From: Hermatobates lingyangjiaoensis
Taxonomy: Eukaryota > Arthropoda > Insecta > Hemiptera > Hermatobatidae
Direction: 5' to 3'
Assembly (NCBI GenBank): GCA_026182355.1
Contig: JAPFBL010000104.1
Location: 3,279,501-3,343,500 of the forward strand
Length of the DNA stretch: 64,000 bases
In this document: positions 46,250 to 55,004 of the stretch, piece after piece
Numbering within the stretch: the stretch's first letter is position 1
How the letters are laid out: each line of letters starts with the position of its first letter
The notes under the pieces: generated by a model
Database searches by the model: none
The model's input: the letters and a program-made list of their open reading frames with translations, nothing else
What the model was told of the DNA's origin: nothing
Position numbers and translations under genes: made by a program

Positions 46250-47975
46250 TATAAGTAAAGTATAACGATGATAAAAAAACTCGATTTCGAGATTAGAATA
46301 TATTTCCCTCTGAAATTTTTAAAAATATTTTTATTTTGTTTTTTTTGGTGCTATTATGGTATGCTGCCACCTTGGATTTTGTTATCTACCTTTTACGATA
46401 TCGTTTTATAGTAAACAGCGCAAACTTCATCACAAATATACCAAGAAGAAAAAAAATATCCTTTAAATGTATTGAATTAGAAAATTCAACACTTACTGTG
46501 ATCATATGGCAGGATGCAAAGATTGACATACTAATAAAGAAAAGAGGAGTACCTCAACACCATTGGCAATCTCAATTAGACCATTACTGTTGGAAAATTC
46601 TGAGAAAACACGATGACATATTTCCAGCTTTCTGAACGATGTAAGATATGTTTACAAACAGAAATAGAATAACTTATGACGGGATATATCGTATATTTTA
46701 CTTCTTTACATTTTGTAAATTTTGATGATGTTTTCAATAAGTTGTAAAATATTTGTGTAATGAATTGTGAATAAATTCGAATAAACGTATCCCTACAAAC
46801 TGTTTATTATTTACAATAGATACCAGAATGGGTGGTAGATAACATACTACAGTAGAAAACCGAAGGTAGATAGCATACTATAATATCACAGCCAAAAATG
46901 TCTCGTGTTGCTAATATAAAACTTAATGGTTGTTATCTTTGGTATAATATTTGTAATAAGGCTTATTTTTTGGTAAAATATGAATTTGATCCATCAAACA
47001 GGGATTTACTACCTGCATCGTTATCACAACACCTTGATATCGTCCAACATACTAGGCGCCAGGCATTATCAAAAAACAACTTTTTGGTATATATGCATCT
47101 TCATGAAAGACAACTTACATATCAGAAGGGAAAATGAACGGAGTTAGTTAAAAAAACCATTGGTTAACAAAACAAAAAGCTTCCTAAGATATATAGGATT
47201 TACAATAGGCTGCTCTTGGATAATGGAGAAGTTTTTGTATTATGTTTTATAAATCATTTAACACAGAGTAATATAGAGAGTTTGAACTATAGAATGTATG
47301 ACAAGATTCCAATGCAAGGGCAAATAGTGGAAGTATAGCACCTAGCACACCTAACATTCTGACAGGTAGAGATGCCATTAAGAAATTCTACTATCTCTCC
47401 ATTTGTAGTATTTAATTGTGGATAAACTTCTGGATACCGCAGACATGCTACAGTCTTCAAGTATATGCATATAACATTGTTATTTTAAGAAGATGAATTC
47501 TTGATGACACTGCCTTTGAACTTATACCATATCATCTCCAAATTGTCGAAGATGGGTATAGAAGAAAGACCAGGATATAAATCCTGCTAAAGCAAGCCTT
47601 ATACCTTTCTCAAATAAAACAAAAACAGGCCTCAATGACCTCAATATTACGAAATACTAAATTACTACTCATATAGCTACGCGACTATCTTTGATAGAAG
47701 ACTAAACTGGAAAATGCATGTGCATATTGACTAAAGGCATGAGTTTGATAATAACAAATATTATAACATTGTTCTCGATGGTTTATAACTAGTAAAATGG
47801 CTATAACCACAGTAAAATAAAGAAAATAACTAAAATGGTTATTTATGAAGTTGATAATATCTTACCAGAGAGTTTGGTATTACGTCTTTAAGACATGAGC
47901 ACAAAAAAATACCAAAACTCCATTATTTTTGAATTAATTTAAATTCTATTTACTTATAGTAAAGTTGGGAGTAGG
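46250..47975 (+). repeat. Hairpin-ended element with reverse-transcriptase-like remnant inside
   Basis: Left end: TTATAAGTAAAGTATAACGA, then ACTCGATTTCGAGATT, as in the full copy at 34453. Right end: ACTTATAGTAAAGTTGGGAGTAGG at 47950. The interior differs from other copies. At 47400-47720, with frameshifts, it reads LQVYAYNIVILRR, PYHLQIVEDGYRRKTRI, NPAKASLIPFSNKTKTGLND, similar to the RT5-thumb of jockey-type LINEs with the catalytic YADD changed to YAYN. A frame at 46336-46635 (ELENSTLTVIIWQDAKIDIL) is vaguely like piggyBac transposases, but I do not claim it. It is either a nested LINE or an autonomous relative. Confidence 0.45.
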
Positions 47976-47999
47976 TTATTACTTCTGTTTTTTATTACC

Positions 48000-48880
48000 T
48001 GTGTATAACAATGTATATAAACATATTTAATGCCAAAAGAGCAAAAAACATCATTCTACAATTAGTGTTTACGTTTTATAAGTTATTACTTATAAAATCA
48101 AATTTTATAAGTTGTTTAATCAAATATTTAAATAAAATTAATTATTATAAAGTGTTTTTTTAAAGAAGTATATGTATAAAAAACAAATATGCAAATTATA
48201 AAAGGCCGTGAGTTAATTTTTATTCGGCCATGGTTTCAGTCGTGCAAATTGATTTATCCATACCCTTTTCTGCATGCAATTTTTGTTTATTGTTCTGGAA
48301 TAAATGAAATTCTTTCATACCGTTTTTATTTGTTCATTAGAGTTTTACAATTCCATCACATTGTTTGGAGAACCATCCTGTTTTCATTTTACTCCCTGCT
48401 GTTTATGAATTAGGATTATTGTTTATAATATTTATTGATTGACACTCTCATTATTGCCTCTATTTTCATCCAAACATTTAATTTCACCCAATAATGTTTT
48501 TAGTAAAAGTATTACTGGGTTTTCCTTTTATTATGTGTTTGTTTGGTATTGGTCTATCATTTCCTCCGTATCAAGGGCATTATTAGAATGATTGGCCATC
48601 ATAGTTTATAAATCTTTCTCGTTTAGTCCAATTACTAAGAAATATACACTTCTTAGAAGCTATAGTCTTTCTCTGTTAATCAAAAAATGATTCGGATTAC
48701 CTTTACTGATACTAAAGCCTTGAGTGAAATACACTCAATTTTAGTATAAGTAAAAAAAAATATCAAACTGGTTAACAACCTAATGATTTTTGTCTTCTCA
48801 AAAGATTTCATATTCATTCAATCATTATTCAAAATGTTTACATTTTATTGAAAAATTACATTATGTTTTAAAAATTTTAT
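48000..48880. other. AT-rich intronic sequence
   Basis: No feature recognised. Confidence 0.4.
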
Positions 48881-48914
48881 TAAAATGTCTTTCATTTATT
48901 CTTTCTCTCATTTA

Positions 48915-49085
48915 AAGTCATTAAATCACGACTATATTTCGATGGCCTCGTCTTCAGGTAGATAGAAGCACTCAAACAAAATAGCCAACTTACAAAGGGA
49001 GGGGAGGCAAGGACAGATAAAGAAATAAATAATAAACGAATGAAAATAATTAAAAAAAATTATTAATAAATTATAAAAAACCAAA
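48915..49085 (-). repeat. PLE-type terminal segment, minus orientation
   Basis: On the minus strand CTACCTGAAGACGAGGCCAT followed by CGAAATATAGTCGTGA gives box, short stem (GA...TC) and GAAA. Downstream, GCACTCAAACAAAATAGCCA and GGGAGGGGAGGCAAGGACAG match 52345-52400. A plus-strand relative of the core is at 49764-49795. Confidence 0.6.
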
Positions 49086-49149
49086 CTAACAATAAAAATA
49101 AGTAAGTAGTATAAAACTCAGTATACTATAAAACTCAGTTAAATATTTT

Positions 49150-49850
49150 ACCATCAGTCGCATCAGGAAGAAGTACGAAGTACTTGCCTTGAAAAGCAAA
49201 CTGCAAATATAGTTTATATATATATATAAATGAAATAACGAAACGGTCAAAACCTGACAGATAAATAACTGAAAGAAACAACACATAAAGAACGAAAGCT
49301 CTTCCTTAGATGAATATTTCGAACCGAAATTCCTCGTACAAGAGGCACTCGTACTACAAGGTTCCACTATACTTGTACATAACTGTCTACTGCAGACGTT
49401 GTGGGTATCTTACGTGTCCTATTATCAATCCCGTTTCTTCCTTTACTTCCTTCCTTAGCAAACGCACCTATCATATCTCTTACAAAACCTTTTGTACCTC
49501 TGGTAACAGCGTTTACCGTTTGGATCGCACACAGTGTGATGTTTTTTATGTGGGTTTGGCTTCCATCAATCTAAGCCTGCGTACGAATGATTATCCTAAT
49601 ATCATAATATTATGGTAATTGTGATAATATTATATTATCATAATGTGATAATCATAGGTCGTCTGTTGGTAAACGCAGTGACCTTCCCGTTCCTACACTG
49701 TTTGTGTGTTTCTTGAAGACCACCGGCCAGTCATGGTCGGCCTGCGGAGCGACACATTTCTATCTTCCTCATGACGAGGCCATCGAAATATAAGTAGTGA
49801 GTTTCTGTTTCATTTCTGTGTGTACTTTATGTCAATGCAGTTTATTTAGT
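49150..49850 (+). pseudogene. PLE GIY-YIG copy with terminal repeat, interrupted
   Basis: The frame 49310-49618 contains YCRRCGYLTCPIINPVSSFT, TYHISYKTFCTSGNSVYRLD and RTQCDVFYVGLASINLSLRT, the Cys-rich linker and both halves of the GIY-YIG motif. An AT-rich palindromic insertion (about 49593-49650) splits it before the block corresponding to HRASVGQRRDLP of the copy at 15040. The 3' part carries CTCATGACGAGGCCATCGAA (49764) and a decayed core. The element is related to that at 15040 but diverged. Confidence 0.75.
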
Positions 49851-49879
49851 TCGTGGAATCGTTTCATTTTATTGGTATA

Positions 49880-50035
49880 TATAACTTTACATAACACAAA
49901 ACACGACATAGAAAAAAGATAAAAAGCATACTAACTAAATTCAATATTCCTAACTGTTCTTCATCATCAGAAGTAGACTAGAAGAGAGGACGAAGTGAGA
50001 GAGATCTCCCCACGTCGAACGACGGAGCGCGAGTC
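49880..50035 (-). repeat. PLE terminal segment, minus orientation
   Basis: Mirror of the 15865-16015 family: CTTCTGATGATGAAGAACAG, then GGAATATTGAATTTAG on the minus strand, with CACGTCGAACGACGGAGCGC at its inner end. The GAAA box is mutated to GGAATA. Ends in (TA)n. Confidence 0.65.
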
Positions 50036-50054
50036 ACATATATATATATAGTTT

Positions 50055-50115
50055 AATTTGAACCTGAAGAACTGACGAAGTCCCGATAAACGTTGGTTTT
50101 GCTTCATCAATATAT
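50055..50115 (+). repeat. Decayed hammerhead-like end (ACGTTGG type)
   Basis: CTGACGAAGTCCCGATAAACGTTGG keeps the box and the ACGTTGG tail but has lost the right half of stem II. Flanked by (TA)n on both sides. Confidence 0.45.
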
Positions 50116-50179
50116 ATATCAATATATAATGATATATATCAATATGATCAATATATAAATATATATATATATAATATAT

Positions 50180-50450
50180 CCACTTAAAATTCGAAAAAAC
50201 GATCCAAACTGGACGTAAATCAGTTCACAAACGAAGAAAAGCAACACACAGAGAAAGAGACTCACTTACAAACTCAAATTTTCGGATGATCCGTCTTCAG
50301 GAGAAAAGAGAGAATGGGCGACCAAGCACGCCGGAAACACAACGGCAGGAAACCGTCCCGGCAACCGACCGTGCTGCCACGCGCGCCCGGTTCAGGAAGT
50401 AATGAAGTAGAGACGATCAGAAGAAAATTAATATTAAAATTAAAATTAAG
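50180..50450 (-). repeat. Solo PLE terminal segment (family of the 25937 palindrome)
   Basis: Minus-strand core CTGAAGAC-GGA-TCA-TCC-GAAAATTTGAG (50277-50300), tail GTTGCTTTTCTTCGTTTGTG, and inner region GGTTTCCTGCCGTTGTGTTT continuing into GCGCGCGTGGCAGCACGGTC. It is longer than the palindrome arms at 25937, so it shows sequence the palindrome lost. Confidence 0.8.
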
Positions 50451-50580
50451 AATTAAGAAAAGCAGTTCTGGTTGATTGAAGGTAAAATAAACAGCAGGAA
50501 GATAAATGAAGTATAAAAAGGAATACCGTGAAAAATACCTAAAAGCATGAAAAAGGAAGATAACAGAGTTGGTAAGGCGA

Positions 50581-50581
<1 letters not shown>

Positions 50582-50637
<56 letters not shown>
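50582..50637. repeat. (TA)n microsatellite, 56 bp
   Basis: Pure TA repeat; the longest of more than 20 TA tracts in the window, nearly all abutting PLE ends. Confidence 0.95.
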
Positions 50638-50640
<3 letters not shown>

Positions 50641-50654
50641 AATGCCAGATTAGA

Positions 50655-51478
50655 TATTGTAAAAGACGAGCCAATCCCTGTTACGTATTACTTTGGGCAC
50701 TTCTTATTGGTTGTGGGTGTTATTCGTTGAACACGTTTCTCCTTAGCACACTCCGTCTGCTCGGCTGCCTCAGCCTTCACTCAGGGAGAGGGCTCGCAGT
50801 CCCTACTTAATTTTCCAATAGAGTTGGATGAAGGTCTTGGCGTCCTGGCTTGGAAGTGTACCTCGTCGAGCTCGGTGTTCACTATGGGCTTAGTGGATTT
50901 CATTAGATACTGGTTGTTGGTGTTTTTTGTAAATTCTATTGATGTGGGTGTATGTAGACCTTTTCCCCGTCGGTTTCTTAACACGCTTGGCCGCATCCGC
51001 CGTCCTTCCTGGAGAGGGCTCGCAGTCCCTACTTTAATTTCACAGATGGCAGGAATGGCATAGGCGTCCTCACGCAGAAGAGTTCCTCGTAAGAATCTGG
51101 TCCGGGCTATGGGCATTATGAGTTGAAGTTGAAGTTGAGTGTGTGTGGCATTTGTCACATTTGTGGGGAAAAGGTCTACATACACCCACATCAATAGAAT
51201 TTACAAAAAACACCAACAACCAGTATCTAATGAAATCCACTAAGCCCATAGTGAACACCGAGCTCGACGAGGTACACTTCCAAGCCAGGACGCCAAGACC
51301 TTCATCCAACTCTATTGGAAAATTAAGTAGGGACTGCGAGCCCTCTCCCGGAGTGAAGGCTGAGGCAGCCGAGCAGACGGAGTGTGCTAAGGAGAAACGT
51401 GTTCAACGAATAACACCCACAACCAATAAGAAGTGCCCAAAGTAATACGTAACAGGGATTGGCTCGTCTTTTACAATA
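50655..51478. repeat. Inverted duplication of an unidentified element (arms 314 bp, spacer 196 bp)
   Basis: Left arm 50655-50968 and right arm 51165-51478 mirror with constant coordinate sum. Read outward on the right arm, a frame (51143-51445) gives TPTSIEFTKNTNNQYLMKST, ELDEVHFQARTPRPSS and LSRDCEPSPGVKAEAAEQTE ending KKCPK-stop. The phrase SRDCEPSPG...AA...AK-KRV recurs in the spacer (SRDCEPSPGRTADAAKRVKK), so the source protein contained a degenerate internal repeat. I recognise no family; no hammerhead-like core is present. (TA)n lies outside both arms, as for the PLE palindromes. Confidence 0.85.
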
Positions 51479-51538
51479 TATATATATATATATATACCAC
51501 AATTAAAAGAAACGGTCCAGCGGACTTTTTTAAAAATA

Positions 51539-51759
51539 ATAAAATAAATTCAAAACGAGGAAACACATAGAAAGACACAGATATAACTCACATCGATATT
51601 TTAACCATCGTCGTCATCAGGAGGTGTGAAGAGTCACCGCCCTGCCTTCCTGCGGGACTCTTCGCTCTTCACACCTCCTGATGACGACGATGGTCGAAAT
51701 ATTGATGTGAGTTATGTCTGTGTCTTTCTGTGTGTTTCCTTCCTTTTGAATTTATTTTA
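51539..51759. repeat. Palindrome of PLE terminal segments (arms about 95 bp)
   Basis: Arms about 51539-51633 and 51665-51759, same family as 37449-37632. Plus core CTGATGAC-GAC-GAT-GGTC-GAAATATTGATG (51678-51706); the minus copy (51592-51620) has lost the G of the GAAA box (GGTTAAAATATCG). The spacer is a unique GC-rich stretch (CACCGCCCTGCCTTCCTGCG). Confidence 0.88.
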
Positions 51760-51764
51760 TGTAC

Positions 51765-51960
51765 ATATATAGTTCACACAGGAAAGATAAAAACATACAC
51801 ACAAAAGAATCACAACGATATTTCGACTTCGTCGTCATCGGGCAGAAGTAGTCGGTTTGAGTAGCTGAAGCTAACTGATATAACTGATATCTGATATATA
51901 TACATGTATAATAAACACTTTTTCTTCTGGTTGGAGTTCGGTAAGGATTAATATACGGAA
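51765..51960 (-). repeat. PLE terminal segment, minus orientation
   Basis: Minus-strand CCCGATGAC-GAC-GAA-GTC-GAAATATCGTTG (51815-51842) and TGTGTATGTTTTTATCTTTC. Adjacent to the palindrome at 51539. Confidence 0.65.
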
Positions 51961-52329
51961 TCACCTTTTCACCAATGTTTCTTTTTTATTTTAAGACATC
52001 CTTAGAGCTATAAGCTAACAAAAAACAATGGACATTTGCCATATCTACTTTACAATCAACATTACAAATTCAAAAAACTTACTTACTCAAGGGTAACTTC
52101 TAATGCCAAACCAAAAAGCCGTTACTGTCATTGCATGTGCTGCTACCCAGCGACATTTATTGAAAACACTGTTTTTTATGTTACAATTAATCCATGGCAA
52201 TATAAACTAAGATAACATTGCAACATTAACTATTTATAATGGAACTATAAATCCTACTTAAATTATCAGTATCGGTTTTTAACCCTGTATTAGTTTATAG
52301 CCTTGAGGATCTCCAAAGGCTGATAACGA

Positions 52330-52625
52330 CTGACTTGGCGTTCGAACTGAAGCACTCAAACAGTGTAGCCAACTTTCGGAGGAAAGGTAGACAGGGAAGA
52401 TAAAGAGATAAAAGCCAAATAAAAATTAAAAAAAGAAAACATTTAACTAAAATAAAATTAAAAGCTGATAACAACTTTAAAAAAAAAAAATCAACGATTG
52501 AGGTTAAGCCCAGGAGCCGATCTACCGCCCAGAAGACTAATAAGTGCTTCTTCTGAAGCTCTCAGAGTAACTTTCGAATTACTCTGTTATAGAATACTAT
52601 AATGCAGGTTATTATAACAATACAT
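52330..52625 (-). pseudogene. PLE 3' end with last codons of the GIY-YIG protein
   Basis: On the minus strand SNSKVTLRASEEALISLLGG, then RSAPGLNLNR-stop, matches the C-terminus at 15300-15385 and in the 24836 palindrome. Downstream in the same direction lie an A/T-rich UTR and a block (CTTTCCTCCGAAAGTTGGCT) shared with 48980-49020, then a decayed core with TTCGAACGCCAAGTC at 52330-52350. Confidence 0.75.
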
Positions 52626-52649
52626 TATTATATATATATATATATATAC

Positions 52650-52835
52650 TTTAACACATAGAAAAGAACACAGAAAGACACTACAGAACTCACTTCGATA
52701 TTTCGACATCCGTCGTCATCGGGAAGATGTGCGAAGTACTCGCGTTGAGAAGCAAACTGCTACTGGCCTCCAGAGTAACTCGTGGAACCACCGCAATGCT
52801 GCTCCCCAGCGGAGGAGAGGAAAAATAGAAATCAC

Positions 52836-52840
<5 letters not shown>
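52650..52840 (-). repeat. PLE terminal segment, minus orientation (family of 15490-15840)
   Basis: Core CCCGATGAC-GAC-GGAT-GTC-GAAATATCGAAG (52694-52722, minus) with GCGAGTACTTCGCACATC before it and TTCTGTAGTGTCTTTCTGTG after it; inner part CCACGAGTTACTCTGGAGGC as at 15555. (TA)n on both sides. Confidence 0.8.
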
Positions 52841-52869
<29 letters not shown>

Positions 52870-52871
<2 letters not shown>

Positions 52872-53985
52872 AGGTATTGTTATAATAACCTCCATTATAG
52901 TATTCTACAAGTTACTATGTGAGTGAAATACACATCTATTAAACAACAACTGAAGTAGATTAGTTCAGTTCAGATTTACTGATTGTTACGCAACAACTCC
53001 GCATTGCCTGAATATATAACTTTTATCTTGTGATCGAATAATGGTTAACATATTGTGAGCTAATAAGCTTTAAAATTTAGAGTAGTTAATGTACTAGATT
53101 CTAAATAATCGATATTGCTAGAAATAAAATAATCACCTATCCCTCTCTTCATAAAAGCAACCACTCTCTTCATACAGATGAATTCCTTGCCTCTCAGGAA
53201 ATCACTGCAGTGTATTAAACTGCACGCCGGCTAAACAAATTGTTTTTGAAGAAAACTAGCACTTCCAAGAAATAAGATTGCAAATTTCAACAAGTTGGAA
53301 CAAAGTTAAATTAATTCCCTTCAACCGAACTTAATAAGAAATAAACGAAATGATGTCTCACAATGCTTTTGTTCTTACCCATTGTAAGAGAGATTAAAAT
53401 TTAATAACACCGAGGATTTAGCTAATCTCACAAACTTACTACTTTCTCATTGAGTCTTAGTTAATATTATAATTTCCTTTTCTTTAGAAGAAGTTGTTAA
53501 GCTTTTTATTGTAATACATTTGTTGTCAATTTTACTTGGTGATGAATAAATAAAATTATTAAAGCAAATATAATTTAGTGAAAATTAATGAGAAAAAAAA
53601 TATTGTTCGGGGTTACAATTTGTTGAATTAAAACTTTTTTTTTTTAACTGTGGGGATGCATTTGATGATCCTGCGTCCTTCATTTATTTTAGTCTCTGAA
53701 ATCTGTTTATATGAAATAAATATTCAATCAAAAAAGTCGTTTCTACTGATTTAATCGTGCTGTGTAGATTATTATGATACAACTGTCACTAGACATCAAA
53801 TATTTAGTACAAAATAAAATTTAAACTTTATAAAAAATTGAAAAAGATAATATATAAAGCACTGAAGTGAATGAAACTATGGTCAGCCTTCCATATTCAA
53901 ATCAAGCTCTCGAATAACAAACTTTCGATTGCATTTAAAATAAAAAACCAAACATTTTAATTAATTGTTCGTATTATATTATTAA
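52870..53985. other. AT-rich intronic sequence
   Basis: No feature recognised. Confidence 0.4.
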
Positions 53986-54007
53986 ACCGTTGACTCATTA
54001 TTTAGAT

Positions 54008-54044
<37 letters not shown>

Positions 54045-54055
<11 letters not shown>

Positions 54056-54331
54056 GCCGGCGCGCCAAAATGCCATACAACAGCAGTCCATAAGACAAAA
54101 CTCACAAGAGAAATGATGGTAAATTCCACGAAAATTATCGCTCGAGAAAGAAATCATTTTAAATTACAACTATTAGAAGCAATAATTATTCAAGAAAAGC
54201 AACCAGCCATAAATATCCAAGTTAATAATTCTTGTCGAATTTTAAAACTATTTGCAAACAGAAACACCCAGATTAGCCAGGTAGTAGGTGAGCCCAACCA
54301 CCCTACCTTAATCCCCCATAATGCGCCGTGA
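54045..54331 (+). pseudogene. PLE GIY-YIG C-terminal fragment
   Basis: The frame TTAVHKTKLTREMMVNSTKI, IARERNHFKLQLLEAIIIQE, KQPAINIQVNNSCRILKLFA aligns with KITRDLLVSGTKIIRKENNF and LQIAEAIIIKQNKPTINIQT of the copy at 37901-39092, including the Glu of the EAIII block. Only this C-terminal third remains; (TA)n abuts its 5' side. Confidence 0.82.
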
Positions 54332-54417
54332 TACAGGACGATGCCCTGTAAACTTTCCATTAATAATCCATCTCTATATATATAACTAGCTTTCCTACTA
54401 TTACTCTCATTATTGTC

Positions 54418-54450
54418 CTGATGATGAATGTGGTACATTCGAAACATGTC
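54418..54450 (+). ncRNA. Hammerhead-like ribozyme core, closest to canonical
   Basis: CTGATGAT, stem GAATG-TGGTA-CATTC, GAAA, then CATGTC. This has the exact CUGAUGA box, a perfect five-pair stem II, the GAAA box, a minimal stem III and a GUC triplet, with one extra U before stem II. It lies 86 bp after the PLE stop. The ATG at 54446-54448, within CATGTC, opens the next PLE frame. Confidence 0.68.
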
Positions 54451-54572
54451 GACTAGTAATATTGGTGATAGACTTTATAGTTTTACTGAAGAGACGAGGA
54501 AGGAATTCCGGAAACTGGAGAAATTGTGTAAGAAGCAGATACAAGCCAAATATGGGGCGTTATTTAACAATA
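54446..54572 (+). pseudogene. PLE N-terminal start of a following unit
   Basis: The frame MSTSNIGDRLYSFTEETRKE, FRKLEKLCKKQIQAKYGALF corresponds to the N-terminal block of PLE proteins and to VFRNLEKLVKKMTSAKYGQL at 39220-39300. It is cut off by (TA)n at 54570. Together with 54045-54331 it shows a unit junction with the hammerhead between two open frames. Confidence 0.75.
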
Positions 54573-54599
54573 TATATATATATATATAACATAAAAAGG

Positions 54600-54700
54600 A
54601 TTAATTGGTATGCGGTCAGTTTCTTCCATTTCCAATGAAACTCTCATTGCCGACGTTTCGATTTTATTCATCATCTTTTTCAAAGACCTACAATACAAAC
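54600..54700 (-). repeat. Decayed hammerhead-like end (ACGTCGG type)
   Basis: On the minus strand AAAGATGATGAATAAAATCG followed by AAACGTCGGCAATGAG keeps the GAAACGTCGG part but has lost a clean CTGANGA box and stem. Confidence 0.4.
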
Positions 54701-54884
54701 GAAATTAAGAACTTAAATTTTTAATTAACTTAAAATTTTAATTGACTCAAAAAAATTGTAATTACATTTTTGATTGGAAGTGGAAGAAGCTGATCGCATC
54801 CTGATTTATCCTTTTTATGTTACATATTTGTCCCAAGCTCGACAATTCATTACTCTTGTGTATATATATAAATATATTCTTCTG

Positions 54885-54970
54885 GATGACGACGGATGTC
54901 GAAATATCGAAGTAAGTTCTGTAGTGTCTTCCTGTGTTCTATCGTATATGTTAAAGTTTATATATATATA
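54885..54970 (+). repeat. Solo PLE terminal segment (family of 15490-15840)
   Basis: CTGGATGAC-GAC-GGAT-GTC-GAAATATCGAAG (54892-54912), then TTCTGTAGTGTCTTCCTGTG and (TA)n. The box has an inserted G. Confidence 0.65.
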
Positions 54971-55004
54971 AAATTAAACCAAACGAAAAAAAATACAATA
55001 GAAA

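Noticed and set aside
46336..46635. piggyBac-like transposase in the frame TLTVIIWQDAKIDILIKKRG
   Set aside because: Resemblance is limited to a few residues and no catalytic Asp pattern can be assigned.
50824..51309. Two identical frames starting MDEGLGVLAWKCTSSSSVFT
   Set aside because: Antisense of the more gene-like frame reading outward on each arm of the 50655-51478 inverted repeat.
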